Assembly: GCA_022113835.1 (NCBI GenBank)
Contig: JAILWY010000026.1
Location: forward strand, 6,909,001-6,973,000
Length of the DNA: 64,000 bases
Direction: 5' to 3'
Origin: Atopsyche davidsoni
Lineage: Eukaryota; Arthropoda; Insecta; Trichoptera; Hydrobiosidae
Of the stretch, positions 12,801-23,002 are shown piece by piece. Both the position numbers and the translations under genes were made by a program. The notes beneath the pieces are model-generated. The model saw only the letters and a list, made by a program, of their open reading frames with translations. It was not told the origin of the DNA and did no database searches. Every line of letters begins with the position of its first letter. Position 1 is the first letter of the stretch.

Positions 12801-13974
12801 TGAGCAGTTTTAAATTAATATATCATCATGAAATTGGCATGCATTTTAATTCAATAAAAATAAATAGTTAAAACACACTGGATTTGCATATGATTTCAAG
12901 CAAGTTAAATGTACTCGTTTTTTTTATTTGACACAATTTTTTTTTAAAGGGTGGTCATAAAATGTACTCAATATTGAAAATAAATTACGAAAACAAATTT
13001 GCTTTGTTTATTTTCTACACACGTATATTTGATAAACAGTTTATTAAAAACAGCATGCTCAGATTTAAATCATACTGCACGTTTCAAAGCAATGTCCATC
13101 GAGCTTATTTTAATGAGTTTTAAGTAGTTACGACGTACAACGAATTTATATACATATTTTTAGGAATCAGCTATATGCAATATTGTATCAATATCAATAT
13201 TCTAAAGATGTATGGTTATAAGATTCACGAAATATAAGGTTTCGTAAGTAAATGCATAAGAAAAATAATCATAACACAGTTACGGTTTCTATTTTATTTC
13301 TTATTAAAACTTTACTCTTTTAGGTATAACTTTGAGTCTTAAATATATCCAGTTTAATTTGAAATAATCTCTTAAGCTTTTAAAGACGACGAACTAGTAA
13401 AGTGAAAAAGCATTGGATAGCCATAGATACGATATTTTCACAAAATTTCAAATACGTGTTGGAATATTTATATTTCTCTGGAATGCCTTCTGTGCAGTAT
13501 TGTTTTTTGTCCAATTTATCAATGAATATTTTGGTGATTCTATAATAGATGATTATGTATATATTTATTATACATACATATATTTAAGTGTGTGTTAATA
13601 TGTGTTCAGAATGGGAGCGCATCTTATCCCTAAAAGATATCAATTACCCGAGTTCATATTCCCATTTATAAAGCTGAGGCCGTGACAGGCCCATGCCCGT
13701 TGCAAATATTCACGTCTTTATTTTATTTGGATGATTTATCGGAACACATTTATTCCATTAGCTCGGCAACGCCACGCTCCCTTTAATGACGCTCCACTAT
13801 CCGCTTTACTCGTTTTGTTTTATTTTTACGTTTTATTGTTCCTCGGTTGTTTGATGTATTGCTCCTTTCCGTGCTATAAATACTCAGTGTTACCATCATT
13901 GAAAATAATTTCTTGAATATATTTTAACATTTTTAGCTTGTCATTTCTACAATCATTAAATATAAGATAAGCAG
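12801..13974. other. AT-rich spacer with an isolated splice-acceptor-like tract
   Basis: Mostly AT-rich. A pyrimidine-rich tract ending in TAG at 13323 is followed directly by GTATAA, a weak relative of the juxtaposed acceptor/donor sites at 17165 and 32713. The donor half lacks G at +5, so it is not annotated as functional. Confidence 0.4.
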
Positions 13975-14030
13975 TGGCGTGCCGTGGCGTATAGATCATA
14001 CCTATTTATATTTACATCACACTAATAAAT
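13975..14030. mobile_element. Possible hAT-like terminal fragment
   Basis: The string CAGTGGCGTGCCGTGGCG resembles the CAGTGGCG termini common in arthropod hAT elements. No matching inverted terminus was found nearby, so this would be an orphan end or a chance match. Confidence 0.25.
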
Positions 14031-14245
14031 AATGACTTGTCACAGCACTCTTGATAATATTTGGCATTAAGTAAGTGAGAGACTGGATCGATATAAAATC
14101 GAGTTATCATTATGGCAGAGTCGTATTTACAAATACGTTATTTAGCCACACTGGCTCTAAAATGTGACAACGTCGTCATATTTAGTGCACATTTAAATGA
14201 CTAATTAATCAGACGATGCACCAATCGTACATTTTTGCCCTAATG

Positions 14246-14481
14246 CATAGGTGGCCAACCCATGGCCCGCGGGCCATATTATTATTTTTTATTTTTGGCC
14301 CGCGGAGCATATGCAAACATTTTTTTAAATTGTATATAAAACCACCAACAGAATATTCCATTGAGCGTAGTTCGTATCATATCATATATATGGAAGTAGC
14401 CCAGTCTCATCTCAATCTATCTCACAGTCAATCTCATTTCATTAATTTGTCCCGGCAGCTGAAAAAGGTTGGCCACTCATG
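14246..14481. mobile_element. Non-autonomous hAT-type MITE (236 bp)
   Basis: Bounded by a perfect 8-bp direct repeat CCCTAATG at 14238-14245 and 14482-14489 (9 bp if the preceding G is counted). The inverted termini are CATAGGTGGCCAACC on the left and CATGAGTGGCCAACC (as reverse complement) on the right, 13 of 15 matching. An 8-bp target duplication with short C/T-A termini defines the hAT superfamily. It carries no transposase; an internal run of GGCCCGCGGGCC near 14272 is palindromic. The intact duplication suggests a fairly recent insertion. The open frame covering it is not a gene. Confidence 0.85.
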
Positions 14482-14489
14482 CCCTAATG

Positions 14490-15830
14490 GATACTTTATT
14501 AACTTAACTATATAATGTTGTCGGAACAGATCCAGTTGCAGCAACGGACTATGGAAAACGCGTATCAATAACATCAACGATTAACTTTAGGGTTATGCCA
14601 TTATCTGTCTTCCGGTTCTATTAGGTATTTTTTAATCATTCCATTTTTGGGACAATAACATGATCAATGAATTCATTTCTGGAAATGTTAACGAAGCTAT
14701 ATAATAAAAAATACTTTTTTTTTATTTACATTCTATATATGCCTTACTTTATCACATGAATTAAAAATTAAAGGCTTTATATGAATATTTTAGATTTTTT
14801 ATCAGTTTTTTGGTGCCATATATCTATAATATTCTAGTATTCTCCAATTGGACTCTTCGAGATTTATCGCATCAGTTGTGTTAAAATTATAGATTACATA
14901 AACACTGCTTTTATTATTTCCCAGTGTAGTTCCGAGTCAATAACTAAGATTTTACCATACTGTATATCCTTACATTTATTGTAGCATTCTATTCAACGGT
15001 GGGTTTTCCAGTCTTCGATTCAAGCACATTAGTGCCTTGGGTGTGATTCAGCCTGTGTGTACTGTCGCATGTATATACATATATGCAGACATCTGCCTGT
15101 GGGTCTGTGTGTATACCAAACTCATTGTCCTCTGTGAGTCCACAACGACCTCCGCCCACGGCTGATATAAATAAGCGTCTTTTGTAACATTTTATAATGA
15201 TACACAGACAGTATGCATCTGTTTTTTATGGATTCTTTGCATGTGTGTTAGAAAAAAATGTCAGTATAAAATCTGAATCATCGTAAAGATGGTGTTTTGC
15301 TACGAATTTATTCCACGTCACAAGATACTTATTTAAGCGGTTTGAAAACGATTTCGAAAAACATAAAATTTAAATACACATTTAATTATTTGAATAAGTA
15401 GTACGACTATTTTTTTTTAAATGAGTTTTAACTTTACATTTATGAAAATATGATTTTAAAAAATATTGGTTAAAAAGTAATCTCAATGAATGTTTAACTT
15501 CTAATTTACCGCATCTATGGTGGTTTCACTGGTATGTAACAATTTTGGTAACATTCTGTGCAGACTCTCGAGTTAGAAACATGGTCTTTGTCGTGTTTTT
15601 TTGGCGCACGGGTCATCCGCATAGGGACAACTTATCTTGCAAGATTGTATTAATTAGGCTTGTATTTTTTCTTCACTCATGGGTGACATCAACAATTTTA
15701 AAATAAAACAATTTATTAGACTAATCAAAAGAGTTTAATGAGAGTGGTAATGAAGTTTGTCAATACGCAGCGTGTGGGTATTTTCATGTCATTAGCGAGT
15801 ACAGTAGGATGTTGATATGGATGTGGAATA
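14490..15830. other. AT-rich spacer
   Basis: No coding, RNA or transposon feature recognised. A GT/CTGTG-rich patch at 15045-15130 is low-complexity. Confidence 0.5.
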
Positions 15831-15995
15831 GTGGCGACTGGCGAGTATCCTTGGGGTTAGGCAAGCTGCGGCTCCTGCGGCGTCCTCGAGCACGCGGGGC
15901 GTCACGGCGTCACGGCGTCACGGCGGGCGAGGAGTGAGGCAGGTCCGGGTCCGGGTCCGGGTCCCGCGATCGATCGCCGCTCCACGGGACTTGTA
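15831..15995. promoter_or_regulatory. GC island with two minisatellites
   Basis: CpG-rich block containing three copies of GCGTCACG (15899-15922) and four of GGTCCG, the last ending C (15942-15965), then a palindromic CGATCGATCG. No coding frame is convincing. Regulatory role inferred from composition. Confidence 0.35.
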
Positions 15996-17129
15996 TTCAG
16001 ACCACTCGAGCAATTTTTAATTCGGTACGTTCAGATATTGCTTTTCGGGAATTTATTTTATAGTAAAGCATTTCACACTGGAGTAAATTTTGAACGGTGT
16101 TTGTGCACGCTTCTCGCGTAAATATTAATTTTATTAAATATTTTAATCATTGTTCGCGTGCTCGGAGCGATGTCTAATATGACGCCATCTGCAACTTTCA
16201 AGTATTACACAAATCATGACGTAGAACGGTGATATTTTGAGACAGAAGATTTAAATTTTTATCATAAACTTATCTTAATTTAATTTAACTGGGTATAAAG
16301 ACAAAAATGTTCTATTGATCGTGATTGATAAACTTATCGTGGTTGTGTGCGAGTTGCTGCATTTTGCAACTCTAATCGAGTGTGCAAGTACGGCGTACAC
16401 AAACAGGAAGTAGATTTTCTAATATAGCGTATGGCGTGAGTCCATTCATTGATTCCCCGGCGAGTTCCGGCCGTTCACGTCCCACGGAGCCGGTGGCCGC
16501 CGATTGATCGGTTTATATAACGGGGCTATTTCCACGTCTTGAGTCATCGCTGAAATCTCTACGGTCAATGCAAGTGGCCCTTCTAAACATAGCAGTGCAG
16601 CCGCTCGCGAGGCCCGCGCGGCTCGTCCCACACCGGCCATCGAAATTACCAAGAAGAGCATGCTTAGCAATTTTTAGCTCGATCAGATTTGACTAACCTT
16701 ACCTAACCTAACACCATTATCCTGAAGTTTTCTGTTTTTGGCATAACAGCTGTTATACTGATCGTTTTGTTTTGTTTGACTACAGTGATATTCTTGCAGT
16801 TTATTTACTTCATTTTTTTTTTTCCTGAAATATATTTTTGCAATTTATTTTATTAAGTTCAAAATAAATCGCGTATGTTAATTACTATACTAGAAAATTC
16901 TTATGTGGATAATGTATTATTCGGTTCTAAAAATGTGCATTAAAATACGTAAAACATATATTTAAAATTATATACTTTTGAAATGTTGGTGCATAAAGCA
17001 TCTTTAGAGAAAAGACCGATTCCTAGATTTTCACGATTTCAAATCTAAAATATGATGGTATAATTTAGGAATAAAAGTGTACAGTACACGTTAAATAATA
17101 AATTTACTTTGTGGAATAGACATTACCAA
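15996..17129. other. AT-rich spacer with GC patch at 16440-16680
   Basis: Contains GCCATCT at 16184-16190 (Pho-type core) and a GC patch at 16440-16640. Two copies of CCTAAC near 16694-16705 resemble the insect telomere motif but are too few to mean anything. No gene is supported. Confidence 0.45.
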
Positions 17130-17241
17130 TAACATATTTTAACACCGTTTTCTTGTTTTTTCCAGGTGAGTCAGCAATAAAAATCAAGATTCGAGCCGGA
17201 TGAAACCCGTTACCTTTTTAGAATAGTTCAAATACGTAAGT
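17130..17241 (+). other. Recursive-splice (ratchet) site with candidate 70-nt RS exon
   Basis: A pyrimidine tract and CCAG acceptor end at 17165, followed with zero spacing by GTGAGT (17166-17171), a near-consensus 5' splice site. TTTTAAC about 20 bases upstream could be the branch point. A second donor, GTAAGTAA, begins at 17236, so spliceosomes could define a 70-nt exon (17166-17235). That exon has stops in all three frames. In giant insect introns this exact juxtaposition marks ratchet points where the intron is removed in steps; in vertebrates an RS exon with a downstream donor serves the same process. Identification is by motif only; no RNA evidence is available to me. Confidence 0.6.
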
Positions 17242-18716
17242 AATACAATATTTAGTTCATATACTTTCTATTTAAATATGAGTGTATTAAAACTTTCAGA
17301 TGAATGTCATTTCATATGCTGCTTCTCTGGTATATCCTACTGCTCTATTTTAGACCCATCGCGCTATGTTGCAGTGGTCGCACTCTGCACCTGGATAGTA
17401 GGACGGAGTGGTGCACAATGCTACCAGTGTTAGATCGGCAACTATTTATAGAACCCGGTTTAGTGTTCTGAGTGTATATTGGGAGACATGCGGATAATTC
17501 GTATAGAGAATCGACTGGCTCCTTGCACTACTGACACTCATTTACGAATACCTCTGCAAATTAACGAACCTATTTTTTTAACAAACACGTAAAAGCTTTG
17601 AGTATAAATAGCTTTTACTTTCAGTATAAAATTCACATATCTACATTTTCCATTATTTGCAAACAAATGCAAACAATTGTTTGATTTTATGACATCACTT
17701 TTCTATCTAGATTGCATTTTTTTAAAATGTATTTGTTTAAATACACTAGTTTCAGTACACTGAACAAAAATAACTATACAATATTAATTAAAAGAATACA
17801 ATTTAAGCCTAGTGAAATTCATAATAACCACACATTTTGGTTTGCTAATTTTGCAGATCTGTTACATCGAAGATTTATGGGTACAAATAAACCTTTACTG
17901 TAAGTATATTAAATATACTGGTACAGTTGTTTTCTAACTATTTACAGTTGCATTGTTGACTGGAATACTGATACTCCATACAGTTCTGTTTTAAGTAAAA
18001 TAATATCGTTTATTTTCGTTTCCCACATACATTATTCTATAGTAAGGCTTCATTTTGTAATTCGATTATTAATTTCAAAATTAAACCGGTGTAATGTTTA
18101 TATACCTATAATAATTATGCGATGGGATACCTAATATTAACTGTATCCCAAGATATTGAGCCGGGTAATTTCAATATAAAATCTTCGTATAATTCTCAAC
18201 ATGGCTTTTAAATTGCAATCATGTTTTTATCAATTTTCGCATGTTAAGGTTGGCATTCCTGCAGTGGCCTGTGCCCGCGCAGCGCGGCTTGCGGGCAGAG
18301 GAACCTCGCCGTTATTGTTACAAATCGTTCCCCCGCCCTGGGCTGGGAGAAAATTACCCTTATTACGAGAGGGCCTTCTCCCCTGCCGTTCGCAAGACTG
18401 CAGTGATTATTGTCTATATGTTGTTATTGTTGAGTTTTGACCTGGCTGGCTCTACTGATGACCCGATGACCTCCGGGCCGCATGATTTCTTTTAATTATA
18501 CCGCCTAATGCAATCAAATATAGATTATTGTACCTGGTATTTTGTATGCGGTGATTTTAATATGTATGAATCCAGGTAACTAGTTTTCACCAGGACACAT
18601 AGCAAACACCTTTTATGCTTACTTTATTCACTACAAGCCGAGCGTGATAATAATACATAGCTAGGGTATAAAATACCAATACATCAGTTCTAATTTAAAG
18701 TTTCGCTCAGTTACAG
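17242..18716. other. AT-rich spacer with GC patch at 18250-18480
   Basis: The patch at 18250-18480 has open + strand frames of 79-84 codons that match no family I recognise. Their length is unremarkable for a GC-rich patch. Candidate regulatory island, otherwise nothing seen. Confidence 0.4.
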
Positions 18717-18790
18717 TGCCGCATAGGTTCAATCGGATAGAGCGCCTAGCCACGACAGTCATAGAGGTGTTGGTTTAAATTTCGTATGTA
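18717..18790 (+). repeat. tRNA-derived fragment (SINE head or tRNA relic)
   Basis: A D-arm-like segment (TCAATCGGATAGAGC, 18729-18743) is an almost ideal A box. It is followed about 30 bases later by GGTTTAAATTT (18772-18782), a decayed B box (consensus GGTTCRANTCC). Acceptor and anticodon stems do not pair well, so it is a relic or SINE head rather than a working tRNA gene. No SINE tail could be recognised. Confidence 0.45.
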
Positions 18791-20141
18791 TAGCGAAAAG
18801 CAAGTTTCGTGTGAGGACCATGAACATTCAAATATAAAAATTACACAGTAGTTTCAAAGTGATTTCTAAAAAATACATATATATAACTCAGTTTTTTTAT
18901 GCCATTCGCTTTTTCACAAATTCCCAAGTAAGGCCGATTCAAGTACTGGCAAGTTCGCGAAGTTCGATGTAAGCGGAATTCAAGGGCTCGTGCAGGAGGG
19001 CCTCCCCCGCCCCCGCCCCGGTCGGCCAATGGCGGGGCGCCCTTGCCGAGCTGCAGCCGAGCCTCCTCGAGTGGCGTACCCTCTCGGGCCAGTGCAGCAG
19101 GAGACAGCCTTTTCTATGCTCGCTTTTGTGCAAAATATTCAACACTACGCTAGCATCAAAATATGTATTTCAAAAACACAAATATTTCAAGTATTCTGTT
19201 TGCCATCGTGTCTCTATTAAAAAATATTCATATTCTTGAATACAATATCATGTATCAATAATAATCGATCACAATAATTCTGCCTACAATAATATACATT
19301 AATTGTCGTTTACTTCTGGAAAACCCATTTGTTAACAAATGTCTGTACCTCGCTGCGGTCACATCTCAAATCCATAGTAGCCGCAAGGTCGGAATGTATT
19401 ATACGTTGTAAATGATGAGTTCAGGTATGAACCCTGAAGCCTTATGAATTGACTCTGCTGAGATGAACACAGTTTTAAGAAAAATGTGACATCACTCCAC
19501 ACATCAGAATCACATGTATACCTGTATAGTTTTCAATATTTTGAGTGCTGAAAACTTGCTAGTTTTACACGCGTGATTTTAATACTAGGGTTGATAGTTT
19601 TTTGAACTGATATGCTATTCCCTAAAATTAATTTGGATTCATTAATATGGATGATTCATAGAAAACAATTTTAAATATTCTATATAACTTCAGCAAAATA
19701 TTTATGCGCATGCTATGAGAGGTTTTGATGCTATTTAAGTATTTATATATTTAAATTGTACCTTTTTGATATTTTTCATCAGTGATATTATTTTTCGATT
19801 TATTTTAGTCAAAAATATTCATACATAATTCTGATAATTAGTGATGCAGATGCATCGATTCGTCACATGCACATTATTTATTGTGTTTTTGTTAAATAAG
19901 GTAAACATTGAAGTATTGACACTTTAATAAAAAAATTGATTGATATGAAATACATAAAAAAAATTTTTTTTTTATTAATTTCAATAATTTAATCAATTGT
20001 CAGTTGAATATATTATATTTTTAAATTATCATATGTTACTTTGGGTTAAATTTCTTTAATAATACTACCAATACAAGCTTACTACAGTATTATATTAATC
20101 GTTAAAAACATTTAGAATTATTATCCAATAGAAATATTTTA
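18791..20141. other. AT-rich spacer with GC patch at 18985-19110
   Basis: The GC patch has overlapping open frames on both strands with no recognised domain. The remainder, especially 19550-20100, is very AT-rich and featureless. Confidence 0.45.
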
Positions 20142-20320
20142 GAACCACAATAATTTTATACTCCTACCACCATAACCCCGAGCACTTTTGTTCATCATCA
20201 AACACGCCACCGTGAACTCCTGACTTCTGGCAGTAAGGATAACAGCATCTGCAAGATCTTCATCAAGATGAGATCCTAACGCTGTGCGCTCATAAACCAA
20301 GCCATAACGCATTAACTCGA
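20142..20320 (-). pseudogene. Short coding-like patch, unknown
   Basis: On the minus strand an open frame of about 60 codons ends at a TAA near 20142 and is bounded upstream by a stop near 20323. Composition rises here within very AT-rich flanks. The peptide has a coding-like mix, for example LDEDLADAVILTARSQEF, but I do not recognise the family. It could be an exon fragment, a gene or transposon relic, or chance. No clear splice sites or promoter were found. Confidence 0.2.
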
Positions 20321-20871
20321 TTATTCTAGATTACTATAGCCTGCAGAATTCTAGGGTGGACGAATTTTGCTACATAACCATAATAACCTAATATCTACAT
20401 TAGAATTTCATTCGTAAACACTGTCAAATACCAAAGATTATTGTTTAATATTTTTTTGAATAATTTCAAATTTTTTACCCATACGGGTTTATTGCAAATA
20501 CAATATTTAAATACAGGCACTAAGCCATCTAGCACAATTGTTGTGCTAATTAAGCAAATGACTACAAATCCCAGATGTTTCACGCTGAACACAACCCCAA
20601 CTTCCTTATTTTTACTGCTTGCCTCTTTATTTTTGGCTCAAATAAAATATCTTTGTTATAAACAGTTTTTTTTAAACATCTGAGCTTAAACGTCTCTCAC
20701 TCAGGGAATAAAAATATATTGTTCTTTTCTATTTGGTTGCCTTTGCATAAAAATTAGCATTTCTTCAAATTTCATTTATTTGAATAAAATAAGAATTATT
20801 TTAGTGAGAAGGAAAAATATTATTTCATAAGTTCTGTATTGTTCATTTTATTTTCTTTAACCTTTGTTATT
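20321..20871. other. AT-rich spacer
   Basis: Nothing supported. Open frames on both strands are chance frames in AT-rich DNA. Confidence 0.5.
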
Positions 20872-20913
20872 TGATAGGTCAGATAGTTTCAAGGTTAAAA
20901 GATTGACCTATCA
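20872..20913. repeat. 10-bp inverted repeat of nuclear-receptor-like half-sites
   Basis: TGATAGGTCA (20872-20881) and TGACCTATCA (20904-20913) are perfect reverse complements, so AGGTCA and TGACCT half-sites face each other across 22+ bases. Between them TCAAGGTTA (20889-20897) differs by one base from an FTZ-F1/ERR-type extended half-site. The binding role is inference. Confidence 0.4.
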
Positions 20914-21784
20914 GAGACCAATTTTAAGATTTATTACTGGTGTTGCACCGTAGTAAATGTTTTCTGATTGCAAGCTATTTTTTTTTTCTACTTTTGCAGC
21001 CGTTATTGAGTCATAGTAAATATTTGAAATAAAATCTTAGATCTTTAAAATTTTATGTTTCGGAATATGTGACACTTATGAGACTTCAATAGGTGGTAGT
21101 CCGCCACTCCTTATCGTAACACCGAGGGGTCTTGCGAACCATACTGACTTTAATTAATTTTCAAATAGTATTTACCCCGAGTGTCAATCTCCCGCGTGTG
21201 GTTGGTCCTGGATGTAAATCCGTAGCCGTACCGCGCGTGGATAAACCGCAACTTTCAATCTAGCGAAGTGATTTCGCTTGGAGCCCATTAGATTTTATGT
21301 AGCTTGAAATTTTTTTAATAAGCTTTCTGCATTTGACATGCTATTAATATTACAACCATATACTCACATCTGATGGAATTGTAATAAAGCGTTCGTTGGG
21401 CTCTATTTTGAGCTGGTGTATTGGGTAACGAAATTCATATGAATGGGAAGATTAATATTTTAAATTGATATTTGATTGAAAAGCATTATTTAAAACAAAT
21501 TTCAGTCCAAATTATTTAAGTATCTTTGATATTTTGATCATGACCACGTACGGGTATTAGTGACAATCGAGCGTACCTAGAATACTTAAAAATATTATGA
21601 TGATTACACATCAAACTATTTGATGATGAGGTAGTTAATAAAATTAATTGTACTCTCTACTACATGCATATTTAAATTATTCTCATAAAGTTTTTGTTTT
21701 AATTACTGACACTTTAGATTGGATATGCTGCAGTTATAATATTCAAAGTGGTTAACAATTTACTATCCCGTATTAATTAAAATC
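20914..21784. other. Spacer with mixed-composition block at 21060-21300
   Basis: The 21060-21300 block is CG-containing and non-repetitive, a candidate conserved non-coding element. No gene seen. Confidence 0.4.
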
Positions 21785-21960
21785 TACATTCAATCCAGGT
21801 TCCTATCAATCAATGACTCAAGCCCGTCCGGGTCTCGAACCCTCGACCCCCTGCTATTAACTGCTCCGGCCCATTCCCTGCATCACCACAAATCCTTCTC
21901 CTCTCAGCCTGGTGAGATCCATCAATCCTCGCAGGCCATATTGTCTTCTTCACTGTCCGC
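21785..21960 (-). repeat. tRNA-like SINE candidate, minus strand
   Basis: On the minus strand GGTTCGAGACC (21831-21841) is a good pol III B box. About a dozen bases before it lies GGCCGGAGCAGTTAATAGC (21853-21871), resembling the D arm of Leu/Ser tRNAs. The spacing is too short for an intact tRNA, so the anticodon arm is missing. The flanks up to about 21960 share its higher GC. Best read as a degraded tRNA-derived SINE; copy number in the genome would settle this. Confidence 0.4.
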
Positions 21961-22994
21961 CATCAGTTACCTATTGAGACATTATCGTCTTTTTCTTAAC
22001 AATTAATTTTGATGCCATTACACTAGTAATTTTGTGTTAAATAGCTATTTTAACTGTTACTGTATTTAAATACACAACGGTTGAAAAGAGATGAGAAAAA
22101 CTTATCTTTGATATATTTATGTTTGAAATGTCTCGCAGTATAACATGTACTGGCATAATTAATATTATATATTACACACTTCATCATGCTCAAATAAATT
22201 ATGCACTTTTTTATAGTTTTTAATGTCATTACAGTTTATCGGTGTTAAGAATATTTCAAATTATTTGAATATTCTTGTAGTCGTTTTTATTATGAATTTA
22301 ATAGTAGTTTTACTTCGATTTTGAAGCCGCTTTTGTTCGAGTGTCGAGAATTCCCACGATGACCCGCTACACGCCATCACCCAAAGGGCCATTGAACTAT
22401 TATTGATTATGCATCAGTCTCGATATGGTCAAACCATCTGGAAGTAATTCTGCCTCTATTTCTTCAACTCTCTGTTGATTCAACGACTATTGGTTTCTCT
22501 AGGTTTTTGTGGATGTGACCAAGGAACTCGAGTAATATCTTTGACAACGTGAAAAATATCTGCCTAAAAATCTGCTTCGATAATCCCCATCTCTGAATAA
22601 AATAAAAACTTTAGAGAATTGAACCGCAGCCAAGATATTATATAAATGTCCAAAAAAACTATTAGAAACTGGAGCAAAGAAGTCATTTATAGACATAGTA
22701 TTTCTATTCTCTATTTTTCTTCAACTTGAACATCATATTTTTGTAATATAAATCCACCCATTCACAACTTCTGTAACGACTTTTTTAGTAACAAATTTGA
22801 TTCAATAACTGATAGAAGACAATTTTGTTATGTATGTTTATATGAATATTCATAGACTTTGACAAGGGTAATCCCATAATCATTTTAAAGACTGTGATCA
22901 TGTGACGATGTCCTGGTTAGCTTGTTTTGTATTGCGTTTAATTTGTCCTTCACGCCTTACCGGAGCATTGCGAGAAATCTTTTAATGGGATGTA
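21961..22994. other. AT-rich spacer
   Basis: A mixed patch at 22330-22400; otherwise nothing seen before the hAT element. Confidence 0.5.
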
Positions 22995-23002
22995 CTATAC
23001 AT

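Noticed and set aside
16690..16706. CCTAAC repeats resembling insect telomere sequence
   Set aside because: Only two exact adjacent copies; far too short for an interstitial telomere tract.
18560..18590. CCAG followed by GTAACT as a recursive splice site
   Set aside because: No pyrimidine tract upstream.
21621..21640. TGAGGTAG string resembling the let-7 seed
   Set aside because: The following bases do not match let-7 and no hairpin partner is visible.
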